The notes under the pieces: model-generated
The model's input: the letters and a program-made list of their open reading frames with translations, nothing else
What the model was told of the DNA's origin: nothing
Database searches by the model: none
Program-made: the position numbers and the translations under genes
In this document: positions 34,601 through 43,300 of the stretch, in pieces
Layout of the letters: each line of letters opens with the position of its first letter
How positions within the stretch are numbered: the stretch's first letter is position 1
NCBI RefSeq assembly: GCF_002775205.1
Contig: NC_036453.1
Span: 25,776,713 to 25,840,712, forward strand
Reading direction: 5' to 3'
Source of the DNA: Xiphophorus maculatus
Lineage: Eukaryota; Chordata; Actinopteri; Cyprinodontiformes; Poeciliidae
Length of the DNA: 64,000 nt

Positions 34601-37600
34601 CTTTGGAAGCAAAAACAAAAGGAGGCAAGAGAACGCAGAAACAGAGCAAAGGAAGGCTCTGCAAAATTATTCTTTGACAAGGTGTCCAACAGCTTAAGTG
34701 GTGTCAAGCTGCAATTTGTGACAAATGAAGATTTTCAGTCTTATGACTCTCTCCTCCTGCAAACCCTGAAATCAATTCCAGGAACAAGAAACATTCACCA
34801 AGTGCTAGCTCAGGGGAATGTCATCCATTGTAGGTTCCTTTCATGTTTTTGCGGAGAGCCACAGATTTGCAAGTGCTTCAGTCCCACCATTCACTCTTTT
34901 GGCAACACAACACAGGACCCAGATGTCCATGAAAGTTCAACCACTGCTAAAGTTCAAAATCCTCTGGAAATGCTGATGGAGGAAATGGAGAAGGAGCCGA
35001 GCAAGACACCTAAAGGAACAACAACCCTGATAGATCCTTGTGATGTCCAAAGTGAAGACTGGCTTGTTGTGATGTATGATGGAAAATGGTGGCTGGCTAA
35101 AGCCTTACAAATTGACAAAGAGCACGAAGATGTACAAGTGGAATTTTTTCATCCTCATGGACCAACTCTTAGCTTCAAGCAAAAACAAGGTCGTCGGGAT
35201 ATCTGCTTTGTGCCATTTTCGGATGTCCTAGTTAGGCTGAGAAAACCATCCTCACCAGTCCGCACAAGCAGCACCAGGGGTGTATACCGCATTTCACCAG
35301 CTGTTATGGATTTTATTGAAGGAGAATATGTGACACGTCTATTGCCTGGGGATTAAATATTCTGACTTTTAAGCGATTTAGAAAGATATGAATTAGTTCA
35401 CAATATATTTCAAAAAGTTCTGTCGTGTATATTTTTGTTTGTATTCATCTTTTACATTTTGATTGAAAATCGTCCTGGTTGATGACTTCAGTGACAAAGG
35501 TACATTCTCAAAAATTTAGATGTTCCTTGAAATCTAAATATGGTTATTTCACATTTTTTCTTCATATCTTCACATTCTACAACATTTCAGCATTTAATTC
35601 TTCTTAAATGTCATTTCAAGTTCAGTGTTTTCTTTTTACTTACTAGTTTGTCACCACCATCAGTTTTGTGTCAACACCGTCATGTGCCGTCAACTCTGTC
35701 AGATGTAGTTTATGTTGCATTTTGTTTAAAATAATATTTATTTTGTTTCTTGATAGGCATTTGTTTGTGAAATGTCTGAATTCATGTATTTGGTGCATAT
35801 GTGTTTTTTTACTAATAAATGACACTGTTCATTGTGGTGATTACTTTCAAAATTGTTTTTTGTATCAATTGAACTGGAGTAATTAAATACAGACTAAATA
35901 AATGTTTAAATTGTGGTATGATTAATTTAAAAAACATGGACATAATTAAAATAATTAAGACACCACAGAGAGTAAAAATATCAGTCATAAGTTCATTAAA
36001 AAATAATTTTATACCAATTTATTTTTGTCTGATGGTGTTGACAAATTTCTCAGTCAGATCCAGTAAAAATGTAATTTAAAAGAAAATGCTGCAGCTGGGA
36101 GCCTGCACCTGAACATATTTACATTCCCAAAACATTATTTGTCATGTATGAATACATAACTTCAGGAATAAATAACATTTTTGGTGGAAGAATTTTAAAA
36201 CCATTTTGTCCCTTATCTCAAGAATCACTGAAATGTGTGAATAGTTCATTAGTGGTTTAATTCTGTAAAATTACTGTAATTATAAAACGTTTTCAGTTCA
36301 TGAATGCATACGACCAAGCTGAAGTGGCTTTTATGAAAAGCTGTTTTTACTGATACTTGAACTGTTCGCAGGAGTAACTTGGTGGAGGGAATTGATAGTA
36401 ACTACATCGGCAAATGCCTTTTCCATCCAAAGAAAGAACCGCTCTGTCCAATATTCAAACTGGGAGATATAGTTAAACTGTCTGGCTTCAGCTTTGAAAA
36501 ATTAGCCCAAGAGGTAAGTTTCCAGCAAAGTATCTCTGCATTAATTGATAATGATTCTGCGTTATTTAGTTGTGATGAAGCAGGTTTATGTTTTGTGAAA
36601 TCACAGCTGCAGATGTATTGTCTGATTATGGATGTTTACATTTTTTGTCTGCTTGACAGGGAGGGGCTATTGGCATTGTCGTCGACTGGACATGTAACTT
36701 CGACGTCGATGTAAAACACTGTAAGCCAGAGTACAACTTTCACGGTCTCTATGGAAACCCAAGTGAGACAGATAGCGCCAGTGCGTCGGTTGGGTATAAC
36801 TTCAGGTGATAGAATACACTGAGTAGCAAATTTATGTCAGTTTTGGAGACTTCAGATGACAGTTATTTCATCTAGAGATATGCAATTTTGATATTTAAAA
36901 AAATAATTAAGTCTCTGTGTATTTGCTTACCTTTCACAGGTAGTCACACATCTTAAACTTTTTTTTGCATTTGTGCAAGTTAGATCCTCAAACTACAGTG
37001 AATTACTTAGTCATTTTGAGGTGATTTTATTTAGTAGGCATTTTGTATTTTTCCTAATTTATCCGGACACGCCAAAAATAAGTAGTTTGTTTCATTAGTC
37101 AATAAACAGCATCATGAGGACTGAAGGAACACAAGTGGCAGGTCAGGGAAAACATTGTGAAGAAGTTCAGAGCGTGGATAGATTATGAAACAATATCTAA
37201 AGCTACTTTCAGCAGATAACAGGAAGGTTAAACATACACAAAACATGTTTTCTGATTCCTCTGTTATTTATGGAACATTCTGGATTTAGAATTGGTGGCA
37301 ACTTTTTTTAATCCCAGAATTAGGACCAGGACTCTCTGGGGGAACAGACAGTAATGCTAATCAAGCTAATATTAGAAACTCAAGCTAGTTTAAAGAAGTC
37401 AACTCTGCAATGACATTGTACTTTTTTATATGTATTTATATAAAACTACTAATATTTAATAGTACAACAGGTGTACCAGCCTGTTGTCTGGTAGGTTCTA
37501 GGATTTTTATTTTATTCTAGGAAAAAGGAGGGTTTTTTTTTTCAAATATTCAATTAGATGAACCTTGTTTTTCCATCACCAACTGCTCATTTTATTGACT

Positions 37601-40360
37601 GGACTTAAGTCATTGTTTACTCCTGATGTTATTCTGCCTCAGATGTGTTTAGTTTGAACTTTATGATGTTTGCTTGTCTCGGGCAGTTTAACACATTGAT
37701 TTGTATTCCTTATTCGTTTAGAATGCTTCATTTTGTTCTGCGGCTTCTCTCGTGCTCTATTAAGGCTCTATTGGTTGCAAGGGTACTATTTATACATCCT
37801 TATATTTTTCAGTCGACGCCTATGAGATGAAGTAGAAGCAGTGAGGTCTTATTCTGACAGTCCTTGTGATTGTTTACAGGTATGCAAAGCATTATATGGA
37901 GGATAAAATTCCCAAGAGAACCCTCCTTAAAGTTTTTGGCATCAGGTTTGATGTCATTGTGAAGTCACTGGTGAGTAAAATAAATATTTATTTTCATTGA
38001 TATGAATTTAGCATTAATAAATCATTTAAAAAAATTATTGTATGACTGGAGCTGTGTCCTTTAAAGGCAAGAAAATTTGACATAATCCCAACACTCACAG
38101 CAATAGGCTCAGGCGTGGGGATTTTTGGAGTGGTATGTTGCTTGGATTATATTCCACATTAATAAAGTATCCATCAACAATAAGAGTCACTCACAATCTA
38201 AAAATTTTTTTTTTTCTCTTTATCTGCAGGCAACTGTTGTTTGTGACTTGGTGCTGCTTTACTTGCTACCAAAAAGGGAGTTTTATAAGAACATGAAGTT
38301 CAAATATACAGACACACAAACACAGGTAAGTTCTGTTTCTTTACTTTAAACACAAGATGGCAGCAGAGAGACTGTTACTCACACCAGCCCTTGTTGGGAA
38401 GTTCTAACGGCTAATTCTTTTCACTGTTGGAGACGATCCTTTCTTCAGCTAGGTTCGTAAAGTTTGAGGTTCAAGAAGAATCAGTGAGTTAAATTCATGA
38501 ATTCCATTTATTAAGACTAAAATGCAGCGTTGGCCCGTTGTCATTCTTTCCTTATGGGAGAACACAGCAAAATGGCACCTAACTACAGTTTCTAATTCCT
38601 TTTATAGGCCTCTATCTAAGCTACGCTCTTAAGAGGGCGGTCCCCAGTGTGTTATTTCCCTTAACTTAAGCTCTGTTTATGCGTGTGCAGGGGTGTGTGA
38701 GCGTGTGTGTGTGCAAGCATGCAAACAGCTAAAAGAGACGGAGGAAAACAGAATTATTCATTCCCAACATCACCTAACACCTTTCACCTTTTGGCTGTTG
38801 AGTGTCACATACACTGATCAAGCATAACATTATGACCACTGAGATTAACCCTGGTGAGCTCTTTTTATGGCTCCTGTAAGTGGATGGAATAAATTAGACA
38901 TCGATTAAAGCTACAGTATGTAACTTTTATAAAAGATATTCTGTACATATTGGTTAATACTGTCACGACAGTATGGCATGAGAATGATTATCTGTGAAAA
39001 AAAATTGAGATCCTCTGCCTTTTCCCAGTGCCAACTTGAAACAACCAATCAGAGCCAGAAGGAGGGCCTTGGCGCTGCCAATCATTGCATAGGCACTGCT
39101 CACAACTTCTCTTCCCCAGTCTCCCTTGCGCTGTGATAGACTACTACAGCTTCTCCCCAATAGTATAGTCTGTCAGGAATGCTCAGGCTAGTTAGCATAA
39201 GCACCAATGACGGCAGATACACAGATCTCCTGTAACGGTAAGTTGTTTCTCTGCCATTGAGATGTGAAAACACAAGCATGAGTGACAGCGCTAAGACCCT
39301 CCTCCTGACTGGTTGTTTTTGACTGGGAGCGGTGTATTTCATCTCAAACCAAAAATGGTTTGACATGTTGACTTGGCCGAGTAGTTAGTTCCACAAATGT
39401 CAACCCAATCAACAGTATGTGAGATTGTTGATAGTTGAATCTACTGCTTGCAGCTGTGTAGATATCACAGTGCACCTTTAGGGGTTTTGTGGAATCCATG
39501 TCAGGGATTGTTTTTTACCACCAAAAGGGGAGCAAATATTCTACTATGGTCATAATGTCATGTATCCATCCATCAGATTAAGGGCAACAGGTTATTGCTG
39601 TTGGTTCTTAACATCGGAGACCGCTAGAGCTAGAGAGCCGCATGCGTTATATAAAGCACAACCAGTTATCAGACATGGTACTCGCATGAAAACCTCCCCT
39701 AACCGCAAGTCTTCCCCCACACAAGCATCCACTATCCCTAAGCTTGATCCCACCTGAAGAGCTCTCCTCTCCCACCCATCCAAAAGCCTCATCAATAGTA
39801 TAAAAACTATCCTCTACCTCAGGGGCAATCCTGGTTCTCGAGGGCCGGTGTCCTGCAAATCCAATAGCGGAATCACCTCCTAAGTGCAGTCAAGTTCTCC
39901 AGAGTCCTGCTAATGACCTCATTATTTGACTCAGGTGTGTTGAAGTAGAGATACATCTAAAAGTTGCAGGAGAATGGCCCTCGAGGCCTGGAGTTGCCCA
40001 CCCCTGCTCTACCCTGAAGTCGCACCACTAAAACAGGCAGAACGTTTTGTATTTACAGCAGGACAATGAGTCTATTGATTTAGACTCTAACGCCTATTAC
40101 ACCCTTGAAGCAAATTCAAGACAAGTTCAAGACGAAGACAAGCCCAATGTGAGTGCAAGGTGAAACCAGGACATCAGAGCAGATTCTGTTGATTTCCAGA
40201 TGTATTCTGTAAAGGTAGCAATGACGAGGCTCACAGTAGAGATCTAAATAGTTCCTTGTTCTGTTGTTTTGCTTTTGTCCAGCAGGATCCTGATTCAGAG
40301 GCAGGATCCACAGAGGCTGAGGTATCTGAAATGAGGATTATAGACTGTAGGGAAAAATAA
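19643..40360 (+). CDS. p2rx1: ATP-gated cation channel, P2X purinoceptor 1
   Basis: Thirteen plus-strand exons: 19643-19779, 27425-27569, 31303-31374, 31702-31771, 32772-32859, 33133-33213, 36372-36513, 36660-36805, 37880-37970, 38067-38132, 38230-38325, 40059-40148 and 40286-40360. All joins are GT-AG and in phase, giving 432 aa (human 399, with a shorter tail). TM1 is about 29-51 and TM2 about 333-358. The ectodomain keeps all ten P2X cysteines and the ATP-binding residues K68, K70, NFR 292-294 and K311. The cytosolic TPR at 18-20 and the YKNMK trafficking motif at 365-369 are present. P2X1 over P2X4/5 is supported by NLVE...CLFH and [16 protein letters not shown]2X1 mediates fast ATP-evoked Ca2+/Na+ entry in smooth muscle and platelets. 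The last exon is the least certain part: see the alternative end at 40401. Confidence 0.95.
20733..21400. other. Possible unnamed repeat in P2RX1 intron 1
   Basis: The stretch has several overlapping short frames in both strands and internal near-repeats around AACTGGGAAATTATGACT and CCCACTGGGAAAGTGGG, with higher GC than its surroundings. It looks repeat-derived, but I cannot name a family. No exon is supported. Confidence 0.3.
22220..22547 (-). mobile_element. tRNA-derived SINE with perfect target duplication
   Basis: Read on the minus strand the element starts GGCTGCACAGTGGCACGGTT, with a Pol III A-box-like region. A B-box-like GGTTCAATTCCCGGC follows, then a LINE-like 3' part. A perfect 15-bp direct repeat, CATGTAGGAATATAT, flanks it at 22205-22219 and 22548-22562. 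It lies in P2RX1 intron 1, antisense to the gene, and the intact flanks suggest a fairly recent insertion. Confidence 0.9.
23988..24060. repeat. End of a CAGAGCCGGCCC-type hAT MITE
   Basis: CCAGAGCCGGCCCAAACC followed by GGGGCCCTAAGCGAGATC is a very common teleost repeat start. The matching opposite end was not found with confidence; GACCGGCCCA near 24365 is a weak candidate. Confidence 0.45.
24500..26158 (+). pseudogene. L1-type LINE, 3' part of ORF2, dead
   Basis: Broken plus-strand frames carry L1 ORF2 C-terminal words in order: FMWKNK (about 24610), [18 protein letters not shown] (24710), [25 protein letters not shown]-like at 24870-24920, [15 protein letters not shown] at about 24930-24975, then the Cys/His-rich [14 protein letters not shown] at about 25470. 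Several stops and frameshifts separate these. The unit ends in an A-rich tail after AATAAAGTAAAAAACAC near 26130-26158. The 5' part, including the endonuclease and RT catalytic core, is missing, as is usual for 5'-truncated L1 copies. Confidence 0.8.
26175..26339 (-). repeat. Part of a TTAA-flanked fish MITE
   Basis: AAGACCCTCCTCCTGGCTCT, GATTGGTTGTTTTTGG and the end AAAAGTCCCATACCCCAGC next to TTTAA match the element at 38909-39477, in the opposite orientation. It abuts the 3' tail of the L1 relic, so one may have inserted into the other. Confidence 0.55.
28300..29160. other. P2RX1 intron 2 DNA without recognised features
   Basis: Ordinary intronic AT-rich DNA with a short TC run near 28940-28958. 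No exon or mobile element is recognised. Confidence 0.4.
29166..29455. repeat. Repeat with telomere-like CCCTAA units and a GTGGGGAC hairpin
   Basis: It begins CCTTGTGGGGACACAC with a CA tract (29178-29194). Degenerate CCCTAA/CCTAACC units run across about 29258-29350, for example TCCTAACCCTAACCCTATCC near 29301-29320. It then has a perfect 12-bp inverted repeat, CCTTGTGGGGAC (29380-29391) and GTCCCCACAAGG (29401-29412), with a 9-nt loop. This composite is a known type of dispersed fish repeat and is not a true telomere. Confidence 0.65.
30039..30134 (+). mobile_element. 5'-truncated copy of the ATGG-tailed SINE
   Basis: It contains CCCCGCCTCTCGCCCG, GGACATAGGCACCAGC and GACCCCACTAGGGAC, and ends in AATGGATGGATGGA. 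Perfect 12-bp direct repeats TGAAAAGTTTGC flank it at 30027-30038 and 30135-30146. Only the 3' end of the element integrated, typical of abortive LINE-driven reverse transcription. Confidence 0.85.
30985..31200. repeat. Tc1-like DNA element fragment
   Basis: CATGTTTGCTATGTC, TATGTGGCTTGTAG, GGCTTTCTTCATGC and TTTTGTGTTGGTCTATCAC match, with decay, the same teleost family as the fragments near 12500 and 61260. Non-coding, in P2RX1 intron 2. Confidence 0.5.
33328..33359 (+). repeat. Left terminal inverted repeat of the intron-6 element
   Basis: The first 15 bases, CAGTGATTCTTGAGA, are identical to the reverse complement of the right end. The match resumes at GGGACAAAA and ends in GGTT. Its partner lies at about 36199-36230. 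Confidence 0.88.
33714..34140. repeat. Left array of the TGTCAACACCGTCAG word
   Basis: Forward copies lie at 33714-33729, 33909-33920 (partial), 34064-34080 and 34080-34096. Inverted copies lie at 34104-34117 (CTGACGGTGTTGAC) and 34126-34140 (TGATGGTGTTGACAA). Variation is confined mainly to A/T at the seventh or eighth base and G/A in CCGTC versus CCATC. The layout resembles subterminal transposase-binding arrays. Confidence 0.85.
33841..34387 (+). other. Predicted internal intron of the intron-6 element's gene
   Basis: The donor CTCTG|GTAAGC is at 33840/33841 and the acceptor TATATTTCAG ends at 34387, just before ACAATGG. This would make a two-exon transcript on the plus strand whose first exon is untranslated. 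An ATG at 33791 would open a different frame across the join, so it would act as an upstream frame if transcribed. A poly(A) signal AATAAA lies at 35814-35819. Confidence 0.45.
34373..35356 (+). CDS. Transposon protein lacking its catalytic core: basic N-terminus joined to Cys-rich C-terminus
   Basis: The frame is open for 327 codons. The more likely start is Met8 at 34394 (320 aa), because a splice acceptor TATATTTCAG ends at 34387 and ACAATGG is a good start context. Residues 8-95 are extremely basic with repeated R/K-rich coiled-coil words ([27 protein letters not shown]). Residues 131-168 contain a Cys cluster, C153, C158, C160, C166 and C168, after GTRNIHQV. Residues 228-290 have [16 protein letters not shown] followed by a beta-rich stretch that could be an SH3/Tudor-like fold. 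From memory, long fish transposon proteins share this N- and C-terminus but have several hundred residues between them, including a DDE-like core. That part is missing here, with a seam near residues 95-105. It is probably DNA-binding only. No host gene is recognised. Confidence 0.75.
   Translation: MPIFQATMAREKLSVEERKRRNREYQKRRREKINSQPELKEEFLRKERKRWRQRVEEGKIKHINNLGERDKRRKRRLWKQKQKEARERRNRAKEGSAKLFFDKVSNSLSGVKLQFVTNEDFQSYDSLLLQTLKSIPGTRNIHQVLAQGNVIHCRFLSCFCGEPQICKCFSPTIHSFGNTTQDPDVHESSTTAKVQNPLEMLMEEMEKEPSKTPKGTTTLIDPCDVQSEDWLVVMYDGKWWLAKALQIDKEHEDVQVEFFHPHGPTLSFKQKQGRRDICFVPFSDVLVRLRKPSSPVRTSSTRGVYRISPAVMDFIEGEYVTRLLPGD
35649..36046. repeat. Right array of the TGTCAACACCGTCAG word
   Basis: Forward copies lie at 35649-35663 (TGTCACCACCATCAG), 35669-35684 and 35687-35705 (CCGTCAACTCTGTCAGATG). 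One inverted copy is at 36028-36046 (TCTGATGGTGTTGACAAAT). With the left array, the word brackets the coding frame. Confidence 0.85.
36199..36230 (-). repeat. Right terminal inverted repeat of the intron-6 element
   Basis: AACC...TTTTGTCCC...TCTCAAGAATCACTG is the inverted partner of 33328-33359. The flanking AAAT at 36231-36234 matches AAAT at 33324-33327. Confidence 0.88.
38392..38769 (-). mobile_element. Solo LTR of an endogenous retrovirus-like element in P2RX1 intron 11
   Basis: The ends are perfect inverted TGTTGGGAA (38392) and TTCCCAACA (ending 38769), within the TG...CA rule. On the minus strand a TATAAAAGG promoter element lies at 38598-38606 and an AATAAA at 38507-38512, about 90 bp apart, in the order U3-R-U5. 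There is no internal coding region. Flanks do not give a clear target duplication, so the site has decayed or recombined. It lies antisense to P2RX1. Confidence 0.75.
38810..38890. repeat. Short fragment of a mariner-like repeat
   Basis: ACACTGATCAAGCATAACA and TTATGACCACTGAGATTAAC resemble a dispersed vertebrate repeat containing ACTGATCAGGCATAACATTATGACCAC. It is too short for a firm class. Confidence 0.4.
38909..39477. mobile_element. TTAA-flanked non-autonomous element in P2RX1 intron 11
   Basis: The left end AGCTACAGTATGTAAC follows TTAA (38905-38908). The right end GATATCACAGTGCACC is followed by TTTAG, a decayed TTAA. Inside, CAACCAATCAGAGCCAGAAG near 39035-39060 is mirrored by CCTCCTCCTGACTGGTTG near 39297-39315, so the centre is partly palindromic. 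A related fragment lies at 26175-26339. Confidence 0.6.
39820..40006. mobile_element. 187-bp hAT MITE in P2RX1 intron 11
   Basis: It starts CAGGGGCAATCCTGG and ends GAGTTGCCCACCCCTG, with inverted ends. The flanking 8-bp direct repeats, CTCTACCT (39812-39819) and CTCTACCC (40007-40014), match at 7 of 8 bases. The element ends 52 bp upstream of P2RX1 exon 12. Confidence 0.85.
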
Positions 40361-40364
40361 AGCC

Positions 40365-43300
40365 TTGTTGATCGCTGAGGTCTTTCCCCTTCCACTCTTT
40401 AGCAGAAGTGATCTGGGAGCAACGAAGGCAGCGTGCAAGCTGCTTCATAAAGTGAACTGCACAGAAACAACATCATGGGAAACGGAGGAAAACACACGCA
40501 CACCAACTCTGGATGGACCTCTGAGAAAATAAAAGACATTGTTTCTCACTGATCCTCAGCAGCATCTTCAACCAGAGACCTCCTCCCACTCAAAAAGCCA
40601 ACATGACTGGCTGCAATCATTAACGTTCAATGTCGAGGCATCTATTTCCAAGCTGTATGTGTATTTTTTATTTTTTTTGGTGTTTGTTGTTCCCAAGAAG
40701 GGTGTAACCTCCACAACTCTAATCATGTCTGCAAACAAACGGTTGAGAGAAGAAGATGTGGTACGTTGGTGTTCTGTGTGGACAAATCGTTCATCACCTC
40801 CGTCAGAGTCCCCGTCACTCCACATAAAAAAACAGACCAAACTTGTGTTTGCATTTGCCGCCACAGCGATCCATCCCATGTGTACACATGTGACGAAGAG
40901 TTGAACTAAATTAAACAAGTTCTTCAACCGTTGTGCTTTTTTGCTTTACTCATACAGCAACAGGCAAACGTTCGGGTGTTTCGAGAATACTTTTAATGTT
41001 TTACTGTTGAGTACAAAAAGCATGCAAAAAAAATAGCTTGTTTATATTGGTACATATTTACATTGTAACTGCATTCCATGGGGATGTGCCATGCTTCCAT
41101 TTATTGGAGTGAGTACATTCAGATGTGAGCCCGACATCAAACAGAGAGCAGGCACAGACTGCAGTCACAGCAGGACAGCAACAAAGATGTTAAAGGGATA
41201 GTTTGGATTTTCCTTAAAGTTCTGTGACGTTTTAAGCGCCAGCTCCCTTACTTGTTTTAGAAATATGTCATACTGTAGTCAGTTTGTAGTAAGTGAGAAA
41301 GGAATGAGTACAATTCAGATTTAATGACTCGCATGCTGCGCTTCCATCAACTATTGCGCAAATTGGAATTACAAAAATTAGTGAGTTTCGCAAAACTGGG
41401 ATGGAAACATTTTTCACATTACATAAGTAACGTGATCAATAACCGGATGTCATCACGGGCAGAAAAGACAACAGGAAGTAGGAGGATGACAGCACAGCAT
41501 GTTTTTTTTAATGACTTATCGGGTGAAGAAACTTATTTATATGTGATCTTAATTGTGTTTATTTAATGAAAATGCAGCAATTGCGAAATTGTGTTATTTC
41601 AACACTAGTGGAATATCAACAAAGTTTTGTGCACATTTGTAATTAAAATGCAGCTTTTTAAAAATTCTTTATTCTTTTCTTCTTATTACAAGCCAGTGCA
41701 TTAAGAGGTTTTAGTTTAAACTGTGAAAAGTGGCTCATGTACACAAAGAGCATCACTTAAAACAGTCACATTTATTTAGCTGATTTAAGCAAATGAAACA
41801 ATTCATACGGAAACTGTTCATACCTGTGGGATACATTGCTATGCTAGCAAATATTAAAACTTATACACTTAAAAAATGGTAATTAGCTTAGATGGAATAT
41901 GGCTGCAATACATCTGCTTCCTGTGCTTTTCTGGTGGGTCAAAGATGATCAGAAAACAGTTGTATCTTCAAAATATAGATTTGAATATGATGCAACTCAT
42001 GGATGTAGTATTTTTAGTTTGAGTTGTTTTATATAGAACATTTCAGCTGCAACTTTGGTGCCCATCTGACTAGCCATTAGCAGCTCTTTCTATATAATTT
42101 CTCTCCATTATGGATAACGGAACCCTTAATGTTAACAGCTTTATATAACAAAAAACAAACAAAGCTGTTCCTTTAAGATAAACACCAGAGTTCCCAAACT
42201 CCCCAATTTGTATTGTTAGTGTATTCCTTTAAATATACATTATCATAATACCAATAATTGCAATGGGAATTGATTTTTTTAGTCAGTGCGCCACCAATGG
42301 TCTTCCTGTGTGAAACAAATCCTAAGGAACCCCATAAAGCGTCACTGTCAGAGTAATTGAAATAAAGGTAAATTTATTGAAAAAGGTAAAGTTTTATTGT
42401 GCTTCACATGAAGATTTTCTAGATTTTTACGTCTTCCATTCTGAGTTTGTGTTCAACACAGGAAAAGTATTGAGGCCGCACTGCCTTCCATCTCCATTTC
42501 TTGTGTAAATACTCATCAGCTTCTGCGTAAATAAAAGGGATGATGGTTTTCATCGTTTTAAAATGGTGTTCTCTTGACACCTTTAATACTTAAGTTGTTT
42601 TTAAATGGTTAATTTGGCTCGACTCCTCTTGGATTAATCTGTAGCTTCAGACAAGATGGTGAACAAGGAATGCAGGAGGTGAAATAAACGAAGCAGTACA
42701 TCTCAGAGTCATGTTAAAAAAATGCTGTATTTGGATTCAATCACAGAAGAAGATCCCAAACTCAATGCTGCCCCCTCTGGCTGCTCCTGTACTCTGCACC
42801 CTGCTCTATGTTTTAATTGGCATTTCAGCAGGAAAGACAAAAAAATAAATAAATAAAAGTTTGCCCTTGTTTTACAACATTCACCTTTTTCCCTAATATG
42901 AACATACACATTAAAAACAGCAGTTAAAATGCAGTGTTTTTGCTCTACGTTGTTTTGACACAAAGAAAAAGCAGTTTGCCAAATTTTCTCAAACAGTAGA
43001 TGACATAATTGCGACATGCAGACTGATCGCAGAAAAAAGCACAGTAAATATGGTCTTTTACAGGTGAACCATCAGCTCGGAAACTGTACATAATGGCAAC
43101 TGTATAAAATGGCAGCCTGTAGACGAAGCTGTGTGTTTCAAAGTGCAATCATTTCGTTTCAATGTGAGCTGTGTTTCCGTTCTACTAAAATATAGATTCA
43201 AGAGAAAGCAACATGAGTGATCTCTGGCAGTGCAACAAGTCAAAAATGTGTGGACAATTTCACAGCAGTCTGCATAGAAACATACTACTGCAGATTTAGA

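Larger units (their letters stand above)
33328..36230 (+). mobile_element. Unusual DNA transposon filling P2RX1 intron 6, internally deleted
   Basis: The element begins CAGTGATTCTTGAGA at 33328 and ends in the reverse complement, TCTCAAGAATCACTG, at 36216-36230. Similarity between the ends extends to about 32 bp, including a shared GGGACAAAA. A 4-bp direct repeat, AAAT, flanks it (33324-33327 and 36231-36234). It is 2903 bp, starts 115 bp after exon 6 and ends 141 bp before exon 7, in the same orientation as P2RX1. It carries one long intact frame (34373-35356) and about ten copies of a 15-bp word on both sides. Its superfamily is not certain. It is clearly cut-and-paste in style, with the catalytic core apparently removed. 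Confidence 0.85.

Noticed and set aside
33714-36046. CRISPR-like array
   Set aside because: The 15-bp words occur in both orientations with irregular spacing and variants, inside a transposon in a vertebrate intron.
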